Made by a program: the position numbers and the translations under genes
The notes under the pieces: generated by a model
Seen by the model: the letters and a program-made list of their open reading frames with translations, nothing else
What the model was told of the DNA's origin: nothing
Database searches by the model: none
From: Pyxidicoccus parkwaysis
GTDB lineage: Bacteria > Myxococcota > Myxococcia > Myxococcales > Myxococcaceae
NCBI RefSeq assembly: GCF_017301735.1
Contig: NZ_CP071090.1
Location: forward strand, 13,127,001-13,191,000
Length of the DNA: 64,000 bases
Direction: 5' to 3'
In this document: positions 8,660 through 17,061 of the stretch, one piece after another
Numbering within the stretch: the first letter of the stretch is position 1
Layout: each line of letters opens with the position of its first letter

Positions 8660-9472
8660 CTACAGGTTCTTCTTGAAGAACTTCGTGGCGTACTGCTCCT
8701 GGTTGCTGGCGTCCTTGGAGGTCGTCCAGATGAGGCGGTCGGCCTCGAGCTTCGTCTCCAGCTCCGGGCCGAAGCGGCAGCTCACCTGCTTCACCTTCTC
8801 CTTCACCGTCTGCTTCGCGACGTTGGAGACCTTGCACAGCTCCTTCAGCGCGGTGAGCGGGGACTCGCAGTAGTTGGAGATGCTCAGCTCCTTGAGCTGG
8901 TCATCGGTGACGCTGTTCCAGTCGATGGCGGCAGTCACGGCGGTGCCGCAGGCGTTGTTCATCTCCAGCAGCGTCTCCGCGTAGGCCTTGTCCTGCTGGG
9001 CCGCCTCGCCCTTGCGGTCGAAGGCCATCAGCTTCGTCAGCGTGCCGTCCGCCTGGAGCTTCTGGTACTGCGCGTAGACCTCCTCCGGCTTGAGGGCGGC
9101 CGTCTTCTTCTCGTCGAAGGTGACGCGGATCTCCTGCTGACGGCCGGGCACGTACAGCTCATAGGTCTGGTCGCGCACGACCAGCGCCGAGTAGCCACGG
9201 CCATGCCACTGCGTGGTGTAGTTGAAGCGGTCCGAGCTGCGGGAGCTCCAGTCATTCAGCTCGTAGGGGAAGACCTTCCCGTCGAACTCGGAGCCGGTGC
9301 CGCGCACGCGGAGGAGGTACTTCTTGGCCGAGCGCGGCGCGAGGGGCACCACCGCCACCTCCTCGCCCTCCGGGCCGGAGTACACCTTGCCTGCTTCCAC
9401 CGGCGACGCCGCCAGGGCCGTGGTGGCTCCCAGCGCGACTGCCGCGACAATCACTGCGACCAGGTTTCTCAA
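8660..9472 (-). CDS. Exported hypothetical protein, probable TTG start
   Basis: About 270 residues with an N-terminal signal peptide (RNLVAVIVAAVALGATTALA, then ASPVEAG). The frame allows GTG at 9481, but that codon lies inside the strong ribosome site GAGGTGA; five bases after this site is TTG at 9472, which I prefer as the start. The mature protein has four Cys residues in its C-terminal half (NNACG, SNYCESP, KELCKV, VSCRFG). A beta-rich N-terminal half resembles no family I know. A conserved-looking stretch reads NYTTQWHGRGYSALVVRDQT. It is the first gene of a two-gene leftward unit with the exported protein ending at 7817, downstream of the Ser/Thr kinase gene. Confidence 0.78.
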   Translation of the reverse strand: MRNLVAVIVAAVALGATTALAASPVEAGKVYSGPEGEEVAVVPLAPRSAKKYLLRVRGTGSEFDGKVFPYELNDWSSRSSDRFNYTTQWHGRGYSALVVRDQTYELYVPGRQQEIRVTFDEKKTAALKPEEVYAQYQKLQADGTLTKLMAFDRKGEAAQQDKAYAETLLEMNNACGTAVTAAIDWNSVTDDQLKELSISNYCESPLTALKELCKVSNVAKQTVKEKVKQVSCRFGPELETKLEADRLIWTTSKDASNQEQYATKFFKKNL

Positions 9473-9544
9473 GCGAATCACCTCGTGATGCGGAATGAGG
9501 GCCCCCCTTGGACAAAGGCCCTGTGGGTCGAAGTTCCCTACGGT

Positions 9545-11677
9545 TCAGGGACTGAGGTCGGTTTCGTGCTGCTGGCAGTACTTGAGGACGCGGGCCCGGT
9601 CGGAGCGGGCCACCTTCGCCAATTCGCCCCTCGCACCGCCCAGGTCCCCCATCTGGCAGAAGCCCCGGGTGGTGAGCGAGTACGCGGCCGCGGTCTTCTT
9701 CACGCGCAGGCTCTTGCGGGCGATGTCGACGGCCGCCTTCCCGTCGCCCGACGCCAGCGCCTTCTCGCCCTCCGCGAGGAGCTGCGCCACCTCCTCGGGC
9801 AGGACCTCCTTCGTCTCCGGCCGCCCCACGGGACGCTCGGGGGTCTTGTCCGGCGGGGTGTTGGCCACGGTGGGCGGGGTGGCCGTGGTGCCCGGCTCGG
9901 TGCCATTGGGCGTCGCGGTCTGCGGCGGGGTGCCCGGCTCGGTGCCATTGGGCGCCGCGGTCTGCGGCTGGGTGCCCGTCGCGGGCTGCTGCACGGCGGC
10001 GACCTGCTGGATGCCCGTCGCGGGCTGCTGGGTGCCGGTGTTCGTGCCCGTCGCGGGCTGCTGCACGGTGGCCTGCGGGTTCGTGTTCGGCGCAGGGGTG
10101 GACGTCCCGCTATGGCCCATCCACCAGACGACGCCACCGCCCGCGACGAAGAGCGCCACGGCCGCGGCAATCAACGGTGCGCGGCCCTTCGCCGCCGGCT
10201 GCGGTGCCACCGGCACGCCGACGGGCTGGGCCGCCGCCACGGGCATGGAGACCGGCTGCGAGACGGGAGCGGCGACGGGCTGCGCGGCCGCCATCGCGCC
10301 GGACTGCGACGCGGGTGTCGCCACTCCAGGCTGTTGTGAGCCGGGCGCAATCGAGAAGGGCAGCGGCTGCGGCACGGGCTGCGACGGCGGCGTCATCGCG
10401 GTGACGGGCTGCGGCGCGCGCGGAATCACGCCGTCGGTCTGCTTGGAGATGAGCGTGGGCTCCAGGGCCGGCGGGTCCATCCGAGCCATGCCCGAGGGCT
10501 CGGGCTGCACCATGCCCATGCGTCCCGTGGACGGCCCACCGCTCGCGGGCTGCACTCCGAAGCGCCCGGTGCCTGAGCCGCCCGGAGTCATCTCCACGAC
10601 GCCCATGCGGCCCGTGGCGTCCGGCGCCACCCTCACGCTGCCTGGAGCCACCGTGGCCTCGAAGGCCTCGGCCGCGTCCTGCTGCGTGGGCAGGGCAATG
10701 CCCGACGGCGCCTTCGGCGCGTCCTGCGAGGGCAGGGCGATGCCCGACGGCGCCTTCGGAGTGCGCGGCAGGGGCTGCGCGCCCGACGGCGGAGACAGCG
10801 TGTGCAGCGGGCTGCCCGTCAGCGCTTCCACGAAGGAGGCCACGTCGGGGTAGCGCTCGTCGGCGCTCTTGGAGAGCGCGCGGTGCACCGCGGACACGGC
10901 ACTCGCGGGGGCCTCCGGGCAGAGCGGGCCGAGGGGCTCGGCCGGCTCGTACACCACGCGGAAGATCATCTGCGCCAGCGTGCCCGCGCCGAACACGGGC
11001 TTGCCGGACATCATCTCGTAGACGATGCAGCCGAGCGCGAAGATGTCCGTGCGCGCGTCGATTTCGCGGTTCTTCCCCATCGCCTGCTCGGGCGACATGT
11101 ACTGCGGCGTGCCGATGAGCGTGGCTTCCTGCGTCTGCAGCGTCTCCGAGGTGAGGACCTTGGAGATGCCGAAGTCGAGCAACTTCAACCGCTGCCCCAC
11201 CACGCCGCCGGAGTCGGTGGGCACCAGGAAGACGTTGGCTGGCTTCAAGTCGCGGTGGACGATGCCCGCGCCGTGCGCCGCCTGGAGCGCCGAGCCCATC
11301 TGCCGCGTATAGGAGAAGACCTCGTCCAGCGGGATTCGCCCGCGCTCCAGCCGGGACTGGAGGCTCTCGCCGCGCAGGAACTCCAGCACCAGGAACGGGG
11401 TGCCGTCCTCCAGCGTGTCGTAGTCCAGCACCTCGACGATGTTGGGGTGGCCGAGCCTGGAGGCGATTTCCGCCTCGCGCCGGAAGCGGGTGAAGATTTC
11501 CTGCGTCAGGTGCTCACCGCCGCGCAGCACCTTGACCGCCACCTGCTTGCCGGGAAGCCGCAGGTGCTGGGCCAGGTACACCGAGCCCATGCCGCCCCGT
11601 CCCAGCACGGAGGCAATCTTGTAGGTGTTGCGCAAGACGGTGTCGGTACGGAGGTCACCGTCGGAGGGTCGGGTCAT
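9545..11677 (-). CDS. Membrane-anchored Ser/Thr protein kinase (Hanks type)
   Basis: A 710-residue eukaryotic-like kinase. ATG 11677 (MTRPSDGD) is chosen because the upstream extension is unlike coding sequence. The N-terminal kinase domain has the Gly loop GRGGMGSVYLA near residue 26, VAVKVL with the ATP-binding Lys, the catalytic loop HRDLKPANV, DFGISK for the Mg-binding Asp, and SPEQ in place of APE. All catalytic residues are present, so it should be active. A long Pro/Ala/Gln/Thr-rich linker follows, then a membrane segment (about 497-519, IAAAVALFVAGGGVVWW). The outer part carries tandem repeats with a 14-residue period (NGTEPGT...) encoded by a 42-bp DNA repeat near 9887-9970, and ends in a helical TPR-like domain with LLAEGEKALASGDGKAAVD. 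The architecture suggests periplasmic sensing coupled to cytoplasmic phosphorylation. The gene is divergent from the GNAT gene. Confidence 0.94.
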   Translation of the reverse strand: MTRPSDGDLRTDTVLRNTYKIASVLGRGGMGSVYLAQHLRLPGKQVAVKVLRGGEHLTQEIFTRFRREAEIASRLGHPNIVEVLDYDTLEDGTPFLVLEFLRGESLQSRLERGRIPLDEVFSYTRQMGSALQAAHGAGIVHRDLKPANVFLVPTDSGGVVGQRLKLLDFGISKVLTSETLQTQEATLIGTPQYMSPEQAMGKNREIDARTDIFALGCIVYEMMSGKPVFGAGTLAQMIFRVVYEPAEPLGPLCPEAPASAVSAVHRALSKSADERYPDVASFVEALTGSPLHTLSPPSGAQPLPRTPKAPSGIALPSQDAPKAPSGIALPTQQDAAEAFEATVAPGSVRVAPDATGRMGVVEMTPGGSGTGRFGVQPASGGPSTGRMGMVQPEPSGMARMDPPALEPTLISKQTDGVIPRAPQPVTAMTPPSQPVPQPLPFSIAPGSQQPGVATPASQSGAMAAAQPVAAPVSQPVSMPVAAAQPVGVPVAPQPAAKGRAPLIAAAVALFVAGGGVVWWMGHSGTSTPAPNTNPQATVQQPATGTNTGTQQPATGIQQVAAVQQPATGTQPQTAAPNGTEPGTPPQTATPNGTEPGTTATPPTVANTPPDKTPERPVGRPETKEVLPEEVAQLLAEGEKALASGDGKAAVDIARKSLRVKKTAAAYSLTTRGFCQMGDLGGARGELAKVARSDRARVLKYCQQHETDLSP

Positions 11678-11913
11678 GGGGTCGGGGCTCGCGGGTGTGG
11701 CGGATGCTGATTTCCCACCATTCCATCCTCCCACCCCACCTACAGGCAACCCTCCTGTCGTCGTATCCGACCCGGGGCGGGAAATTGACGCGGGGCGGAA
11801 CCCGGGAGGGTGGCCCCGGTGTCCCAGACTCCTGATTTCCCGACAGGTGGACACCGGGGGGCCTCGGGATCCGCTGGTGGGTTTCCGCCAGCCTGCTAAG
11901 GAAGCAGGCGCCT

Positions 11914-12591
11914 ATGGCGACGGACAAGCCCCAGCCCCAGGACGCGCTCGAGGTTCGCGTCCGCCGCATCCACCGCAGGGACCTCAACCGGACCTGGGAG
12001 TTCCTCAAGCTCGTCTTCCGCGACGTCAACCGCGAGACGGTGGAGTACCAGCGCCCGCGCTCCAAGCGGCGCTTCATGGAGGTCTACACCTCCGAGTGGA
12101 TTGAGCAGCTCCTCTACGAGGTGGACGGGGAGATTGTCGGCTACTCGGAGTGCGCCTTCGAGGCCACCGGAGACGACAACTGGGTGAACCCGCGCTGGTT
12201 CGAGAAGCGGGGCATGCGGCCGCTCTTCGTGGAGGAGCTGGCGGTGCACCCGGACTACCAGGGACGCGGCGTGGGCAGCTTCATGATGGATCAGCTCCAG
12301 CACCTGGCCCGCACGCGCGGCTGCACGCACCTGGTGCTGGAGGTGGCGGAGAACAACGAGTCCGCGCTGGCGTGGTACCGGGCGCGCAACTTCTACAAGC
12401 TGGATGCCGCCATCTTCATGGCGCAGAAGGTGCCCGGCGAGCCGGACCTGCTGCCCCCGCGCCGTATCAAGCGGCGGCCGAAGGTCTCCCCGGAGGCCGC
12501 GGCGAGCCCCAACACCGGCCCCATGCCGGAGACGCCCGCCGCGAAGCCGGCCGCGCGCAAGGGACGCGCGGCGGCGAAGAAGAGCGGCTGA
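11914..12591 (+). CDS. GNAT-family N-acetyltransferase with basic C-terminal tail
   Basis: A 225-residue acyltransferase. ATG 11914 has AAGGAAG about ten bases upstream. Residues 10-175 form a GNAT fold: the acetyl-CoA pyrophosphate loop is VHPDYQGRGVGSFMMDQL, followed by LVLEVAENNESALAWYRARNF, the typical last strands and helix. The acceptor substrate cannot be told from sequence. The last 50 residues are a Pro/Ala/Lys/Arg tail (AAKPAARKGRAAAKKSG) like the basic tails of histone H1-like bacterial proteins, which may bind nucleic acid or an acidic partner. The gene stands alone and diverges from the kinase; a hairpin at 12696-12718 closes it. Confidence 0.88.
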   Translation: MATDKPQPQDALEVRVRRIHRRDLNRTWEFLKLVFRDVNRETVEYQRPRSKRRFMEVYTSEWIEQLLYEVDGEIVGYSECAFEATGDDNWVNPRWFEKRGMRPLFVEELAVHPDYQGRGVGSFMMDQLQHLARTRGCTHLVLEVAENNESALAWYRARNFYKLDAAIFMAQKVPGEPDLLPPRRIKRRPKVSPEAAASPNTGPMPETPAAKPAARKGRAAAKKSG

Positions 12592-12695
12592 CGCCGGCGC
12601 GGCATGGCCCGCCAGGCGTAAGGAGCGAGGCCGCAGAGAACGGTGGCTGAGCCAGCACGCTTCCGTGGCCGGGCTCCCGGGACGTTCGAGGCGGC

Positions 12696-12718
12696 GCGGA
12701 GGGCACGGCGCCCTCCGC
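12696..12718. terminator. Bidirectional hairpin between convergent genes
   Basis: gcggagggc and gccctccgc pair perfectly over 9 bp with a 5-base loop. The hairpin sits between the GNAT stop (12591) and the hydrolase stop (12726). No T-run is present, so activity is inferred from position and stem stability. Confidence 0.55.
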
Positions 12719-12725
12719 TCGCACC

Positions 12726-13751
12726 TCAAGGCTTCACGGGAGCGGGCGCCAGCGTTCGGGTGAAGAAGCGCACCGCGTCCGCGGTCCACTCGCGGTGGAG
12801 CTTCTCGCGGTCCACGCCGGGCGGGTCCTCGCACAGCTCCGGCTCTCCGGCCTTCGTCTCCGGAGTGCACGGGGCGAGGAAGACGTAGTGCCCCGCGCGC
12901 GGGACGAGCGTGTACTCGGGTTTCGTGGGCAGCGACGCGCGCACGTGGCCGGCGTGGTCCGCCACCGGAAGCACCTCGTCCTTCGCGGCGGCGTACAGGC
13001 GTACGGGCACCTTCACGTTCTTCAGGGCCGCCTTGTCGAAGAAGACGCCCACCGGGGCCATGGTGAAGATGGCGCGGATGCGCGGCTCCGCGGTGTCCTT
13101 CAGGTCCGGACGCGTGACGCGAACCTTCGGCAGGATTCCGCAGAGCACGGTCTGCTTCTTCGAGCGGCAGTACTTGTCCAGCCGTCCGAAGTCCGGCACC
13201 GCGCCCGCCAGCAGCAGCGTGGTGTAGCCCCCGGCGGAGAAGCCCAGCGCGCCCACACGGCCCGGGTCCACCGAGGGCCCCACCGTCGGGTCCGCCAGCA
13301 CGCCGTCGAGCAGTGCCCGCACGTGGAGGGCCCGTCCGAGCCACACCGCGTCCGTGCCGGCCAGCGGGCCATTGGCGTCCTTGTAGCTGGCGCCGGGGTG
13401 GTCCAGCGACGCGACGACGAAACCCTCGCGCGCGAGCGCCGTGGCGAAGTCGTGGTGTCCCCACCGGCTGCCGCCATGCCCGTGGGAGATGAGCACCAGC
13501 GGGTAGCGGCCGGGGACGGGCTCCAGCTCGCGTCCCGCGTCGACGCGCCAGAGGTCCACGGGGAGCGGCTCGGAGGGCTGGGTGGCCGGATAGAAGACGA
13601 GGCCCGTCATGGGGCCGCCGCCGACGGGGTCCTTCAGCGCCAGCTCGCGGAAGCCCACGCCCGCGGCCTGGGCGGCGGCCGTGGTTCCCAGCAGGAGGGT
13701 GAGGAGCGCAAGGGCTCGGCGGAGCGGTCCGGACAGGTTCATGCCGGACAT
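12726..13751 (-). CDS. Exported alpha/beta-hydrolase (dienelactone hydrolase / PAF-acetylhydrolase-like esterase)
   Basis: A 341-residue protein starting at ATG 13751 (ATG 13742 is equally possible), with a signal peptide LRRALALLTLLLGTTAAAQA. The hydrolase core shows the oxyanion region LISHGHGGS, the nucleophile elbow GFSAGGYTT with the catalytic Ser, the Asp in AAAKDEVLPVADHA and the His in AGHYVFLAP. A Cys-containing insertion (KYCRSKKQTVLCG) and a late Cys pair suggest disulphides, which fits export. This group hydrolyses esters or lipids, and the natural substrate is unknown. It lies downstream of the ammonium channel on the same strand, but a strong terminator separates them, so it probably has its own promoter in the 13752-13817 interval. 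Confidence 0.85.
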   Translation of the reverse strand: MSGMNLSGPLRRALALLTLLLGTTAAAQAAGVGFRELALKDPVGGGPMTGLVFYPATQPSEPLPVDLWRVDAGRELEPVPGRYPLVLISHGHGGSRWGHHDFATALAREGFVVASLDHPGASYKDANGPLAGTDAVWLGRALHVRALLDGVLADPTVGPSVDPGRVGALGFSAGGYTTLLLAGAVPDFGRLDKYCRSKKQTVLCGILPKVRVTRPDLKDTAEPRIRAIFTMAPVGVFFDKAALKNVKVPVRLYAAAKDEVLPVADHAGHVRASLPTKPEYTLVPRAGHYVFLAPCTPETKAGEPELCEDPPGVDREKLHREWTADAVRFFTRTLAPAPVKP

Positions 13752-13817
13752 CACGCGCCAGCGACACTTCGATTTCAAGCGTCCGTTGCTGTCGCGTCCC
13801 GGATGCGCAAAAGGACG

Positions 13818-13855
13818 GCGCCCGTGCTTCCCCGCGAGGAGGGAGGCACGGGCGC
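13818..13855 (-). terminator. Hairpin terminator of the ammonium channel gene
   Basis: gcgcccgtgc and gcacgggcgc form a perfect 10-bp outer stem, with partial pairing inside. On the minus strand it lies 32 bp after the amt stop and is followed by GTCCTTTTGC, a short T-run. This is a good intrinsic terminator. Confidence 0.75.
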
Positions 13856-13886
13856 TGGAGGACTGCCTCTCCAAGGAGTCTCGCCG

Positions 13887-15284
13887 TCAGGCGGGCAGCG
13901 GCACGGAGGGGCCGCGCGGCTCGGCGGGCTCCGCGACGGGGGCCGAGGCCGCGGCGGCGGGCACGTGCGGCGCGCCGGGCGCCACGGGCACCTCGCCCAC
14001 CGTCTCGCCATGCTGGCTGAGGTCGAGCCCCAGGTCCTCCTGCTCACGCGTGACGCGCAGCGGGACGAAGAGGTCCACCAGCTTGTAGAGCAGGTACGAG
14101 CCCACGAAGGAGAAGACGGACACCAGCACCAGCGCCAGCATGTGCATGAGGAAGGTCTTCGTCTGCCCGTAGATGAGGCCCACGTCCTTCGCCAGCACGC
14201 CCGTCAGCACCATGCCCACCACGCCGCCCAGGCCGTGGCAGGGGAACACGTCCAGCGTGTCGTCGATGGCGGTGCGGCTCTTGAAGTGCGCCGCCGCGTT
14301 GCTCACGAAGCTGGCGACGAGGCCCACCACGATGCTCTGGCCCACGGTGATGAAGCCCGCCGCCGGCGTCACCGCCACGAGGCCCACCACCGCGCCCACG
14401 CAGGCGCCCATGCCGCTCGGCTTGCGGCCGCGCAGCCAGTCGAAGGCCATCCACCCCAGCATCGCCGCCGCCGAGGCCGTGTTCGTCGTCGCGAAGGCCA
14501 GCGTCGCCAGCGACGAGGCAGACAGCGCCGAGCCCGCGTTGAAGCCGAACCAGCCGAACCACAGCATGCCCGTGCCCAGCATCACGAAGGGGACGTTGGC
14601 CGGCGTGTGCGGCGCGTTCTCCACGTGCACCGTCCGCCGCCCCAGCACCAGCGCGCCCGCCAGCGCCGCGAAGCCCGCGGACATGTGCACCACCGTGCCG
14701 CCCGCGAAGTCCAGCACCCCCCACTGGCGCAGGAAGCCCTCCGGGTGCCACGTCCAGTGCGCCAGCGGCGCGTAGATGAACAGCGTGAAGAGCACCATGA
14801 ACAGCACGTACGCCTTGAAGCGCACCCGCTCGGCGAACGCGCCGGTGATGAGCGCGGGGGTGATGATGGCGAACTTGAGCTGGAACAGCGCGAAGAGCAG
14901 CAGGGGAATGGTGGGCGCCAGGTCCGGGTGCGTCTCGCCGCCCACGCCGCTGAACATGAAGAACGTGCGCGGGTCGCCGATGAGCCCGTGGAAGCTGTCA
15001 CCGAAGCTCAGGCTGAAGCCCACCACCACCCAGAGCAGGCTGATGACCGCCATGGCGATGAAGCTCTGGAGCAACGTGGAGACCACGTTCTTCAGCCGCA
15101 CCATGCCGCCGTAGAAGAAGGACAGGCCGGGCGTCATCAGCAGCACCAGCGCCGTCGCCGTGAGGATCCACGCGGTGTCCGCACCGTTGATGGGCCCCCC
15201 CTGCTTCACCTGCGCCGCCGGGCTCACCAGCAGGCCCGCCACACCCACACCCACCAGAAGGGCCACCGCCAACCACTTCTTCAT
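13887..15284 (-). CDS. amt: Ammonium transporter (Amt family)
   Basis: A 465-residue channel with an N-terminal signal-like segment and eleven further hydrophobic helices. The family signature TPGLSFFYGGMVR is present. The pore twin histidines are in GGTVVHMSAGFAAL and DVFPCHGLGGVVG, and GFNAGSALSA and GAFAERVRF are also typical. It conducts ammonia/ammonium into the cell. The cytoplasmic C-terminal tail is unusually Pro/Ala-rich (about 40 residues). GAGGAGGCGCA precedes the ATG. No glnK or other PII gene is adjacent, although these usually pair with amtB, so regulation must come from elsewhere. An AT-rich perfect palindrome at 15369-15383 lies about 85 bp upstream and is the only visible candidate control site. 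Confidence 0.95.
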   Translation of the reverse strand: MKKWLAVALLVGVGVAGLLVSPAAQVKQGGPINGADTAWILTATALVLLMTPGLSFFYGGMVRLKNVVSTLLQSFIAMAVISLLWVVVGFSLSFGDSFHGLIGDPRTFFMFSGVGGETHPDLAPTIPLLLFALFQLKFAIITPALITGAFAERVRFKAYVLFMVLFTLFIYAPLAHWTWHPEGFLRQWGVLDFAGGTVVHMSAGFAALAGALVLGRRTVHVENAPHTPANVPFVMLGTGMLWFGWFGFNAGSALSASSLATLAFATTNTASAAAMLGWMAFDWLRGRKPSGMGACVGAVVGLVAVTPAAGFITVGQSIVVGLVASFVSNAAAHFKSRTAIDDTLDVFPCHGLGGVVGMVLTGVLAKDVGLIYGQTKTFLMHMLALVLVSVFSFVGSYLLYKLVDLFVPLRVTREQEDLGLDLSQHGETVGEVPVAPGAPHVPAAAASAPVAEPAEPRGPSVPLPA

Positions 15285-15368
15285 TGCGCCTCCTCACGGA
15301 AAGCTGACGCAATGCAGTATGGACCTGCCGTCCTTCAGTTTCAATGGTGGCTGCTCTTGATGTGGCCG

Positions 15369-15383
15369 GATTTAGTCTAAATC
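15369..15383. promoter_or_regulatory. 15-bp perfect palindrome upstream of amt
   Basis: GATTTAG-T-CTAAATC is a perfect inverted repeat with a single central base, in an unusually AT-rich patch. It lies between the divergently placed amt start (15284) and the 3' end of a small exported-protein gene, so it probably belongs to the amt promoter. It may be an operator for a dimeric regulator. No protein is assigned, and I found no clear sigma-54 site. Confidence 0.45.
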
Positions 15384-15449
15384 AGTCGATATTTGTGCTT
15401 CTGAGGTCTTGTTTCGGTGGTTGTGGGGCGGGTGGGCCTGCCTGGCTGC

Positions 15450-15734
15450 CTACTTCACCTCGACCTTGCCGTCCTTGATGTCGAGATTTTCACCACCCTT
15501 GAGGACCACGCTGCCGGCGTCCGTCTGCACGGTGCAGGGGCCCGAGCCCTGGATGGTGACGGAGGCCGTCTGGCTGTGGCCGAATGTGACGCTCGTCTTC
15601 ACGCCGCTGCACACGGCCGTCCACGTGTAGTCGCGCGAGTCGCGGTTGTAGTAGCGCACGGTGACGGCCGCCGACGCCGACGACGCCGCGAGCAGGGCCG
15701 TCAGGAGCGTCATCGCGGAGAGCTTCGTCTTCAT
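15450..15734 (-). CDS. Small exported protein
   Basis: A 94-residue protein with a clear signal peptide (KLSAMTLLTALLAASSASA, then AVTV). The ATG follows AGGGGGACGAAGAAC. The mature domain of about 72 residues is beta-rich with two Cys residues (TAVCSGVKT and GPCTVQTD) that could form one disulphide. It resembles a small Ig-like or carbohydrate-binding fold only in general character, and I do not recognise the family. It is transcribed leftward toward amt, with 165 bp between them, so the two are probably separate. Confidence 0.7.
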   Translation of the reverse strand: MKTKLSAMTLLTALLAASSASAAVTVRYYNRDSRDYTWTAVCSGVKTSVTFGHSQTASVTIQGSGPCTVQTDAGSVVLKGGENLDIKDGKVEVK

Positions 15735-15969
15735 GTTCTTCGTCCCCCTGATGGGAAGCCTATCGTTCCGCCCGCACCGGCCTTGCGGGGTTGGAGATCA
15801 TCCACGCAGTCATACGTCCCATCCCTGACATCCGCATGCCCGGGTGTGGTGCCTCCCCGTGGAGTCGCTCATTGGCGTAGGACCTGACGGGTGACCCGGC
15901 GCGACTCCCTGTGACGGTGGAGGTGGACGCGGAGCGCTGCGCCTGGCGGGACGGTCCGCTTCGTGGCGC

Positions 15970-17061
15970 TCAGGGTGTGGAGGTGGAGGTGCCCGGCGGT
16001 GCGAGGAGCTGCTTCGCGGGGCGGGTGCGCTCCAGCTCCTCGGGGTGGAGGCGGAACCAGCGGGCGATGAGCATCACCTCCTGCGCCTCGTGTGCGCGCA
16101 GGCCGAGCGTCTCCGGCTCGGGCCGCTCGAAGATTTCGCGCGCCCGTGCCTCGAGGGCGGCGTGCTCCTCGGAGCTGCCGGGGGCGGGGAGCTCGTCGCG
16201 TACGCTGCCCCGCCGCACGACGTAGGTGCGGTCCTCGCCGCCGTGGCCGGGCACCGTGTAGACGAAGGAGAGCTGCTTGAGCGTGCGGCCCAGCTCGACA
16301 ATCCAGCCGCGCATCAGCTCCAGGCGCTCGGCGCGGTCCCTCAGCTCGGCGGCGTACTCGAACTGGAGGCGGCGGGCCGCCAGGGCCATGCGCTCGCGCA
16401 GCAGGGTGAGCGGCGTGTCGGACGTGCCTTCGAGGAAGGCTCGGGCCTGCACGACGCGCGCGTGGTACTCCGCATGCGTGCAGCGCCCAGCGCACGGCGC
16501 GAGGCAGCGCGAGAGCTGGCCGCGCATGCACAGCGGCTCCTGCTCGACGGGGAAGAGCTGGAACTGGTCCGCCAGCCGCATCGGCGTGTCGGCGGGACAG
16601 TCGCGCAGCTCCAGCAGGTCACTCACCGCGCGCACCACCTCGGTGAGGGAGTCGCGGCCGTGGAAGGGACCGAAGTAGTCGCCGCTCTCTCCGTTGGCCC
16701 GGGCCACGACGCGCAGCCGGGGGACGGCCTCTCGCGTGAGGTGGATGAAGCAGTGGCCGCGGTCCCGCTTGTGCTCCACGTTGTAGAGCGGGCGCTGGGC
16801 CTTGATGAGGCGGAACTCGTGCAGCAGCGCGGCGAACTCGCTGGCCGTGTACTCCCACTCAACCTTGTGCGCGTGGGAGATGATTTCGGCGGCCTTCTCC
16901 CGCTCGTCCGCGCGGAAGTAGGAGAGCAGCCGCGTCCGCACGCGCACGGACTTGCCCACGTAGAGCAGCTCTCCGGACGGACCGAACATCCGGTACACGC
17001 CGGGGCGATTCTCTGCGTGCTCGCGGACATGGGCGAGCAGTGATTCGACGCGGGAGGCCAT
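15970..17061 (-). CDS. Short UvrC-like GIY-YIG endonuclease (Cho-like)
   Basis: A 363-residue protein starting at ATG 17061 (MASRVESLL). It carries the N-terminal half of UvrC. The GIY-YIG nuclease begins with GVYRMFGPSGELLYVGKS (residues 21-38), followed by RVRTRLLSYF and the distal E-F-A-A-L-L-H-E-F-R-L-I-K region. A Cys cluster CMRGQLSRCLAPCAGRC matches the region of UvrC reported to hold an iron-sulphur cluster. A UVR-like helical segment (LLRERMALAARRLQFEYAAELRDRAERL, shown here in part) comes next. The RNase H-like 5'-incision domain and helix-hairpin-helix pair of full UvrC are absent, as in E. coli Cho, which makes only the 3' incision. A role in nucleotide excision repair is likely. 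It is divergent from the RND operon. Confidence 0.85.
   Translation of the reverse strand: MASRVESLLAHVREHAENRPGVYRMFGPSGELLYVGKSVRVRTRLLSYFRADEREKAAEIISHAHKVEWEYTASEFAALLHEFRLIKAQRPLYNVEHKRDRGHCFIHLTREAVPRLRVVARANGESGDYFGPFHGRDSLTEVVRAVSDLLELRDCPADTPMRLADQFQLFPVEQEPLCMRGQLSRCLAPCAGRCTHAEYHARVVQARAFLEGTSDTPLTLLRERMALAARRLQFEYAAELRDRAERLELMRGWIVELGRTLKQLSFVYTVPGHGGEDRTYVVRRGSVRDELPAPGSSEEHAALEARAREIFERPEPETLGLRAHEAQEVMLIARWFRLHPEELERTRPAKQLLAPPGTSTSTP

Noticed and set aside
9498..9522. agggcc/ggcctt-type hairpin after the kinase gene
   Set aside because: Only six base pairs with a long loop and no T-run; too weak to call.
15285..15449. Sigma-54 promoter for amt
   Set aside because: No GG-n10-GC arrangement with the usual flanking bases could be placed.
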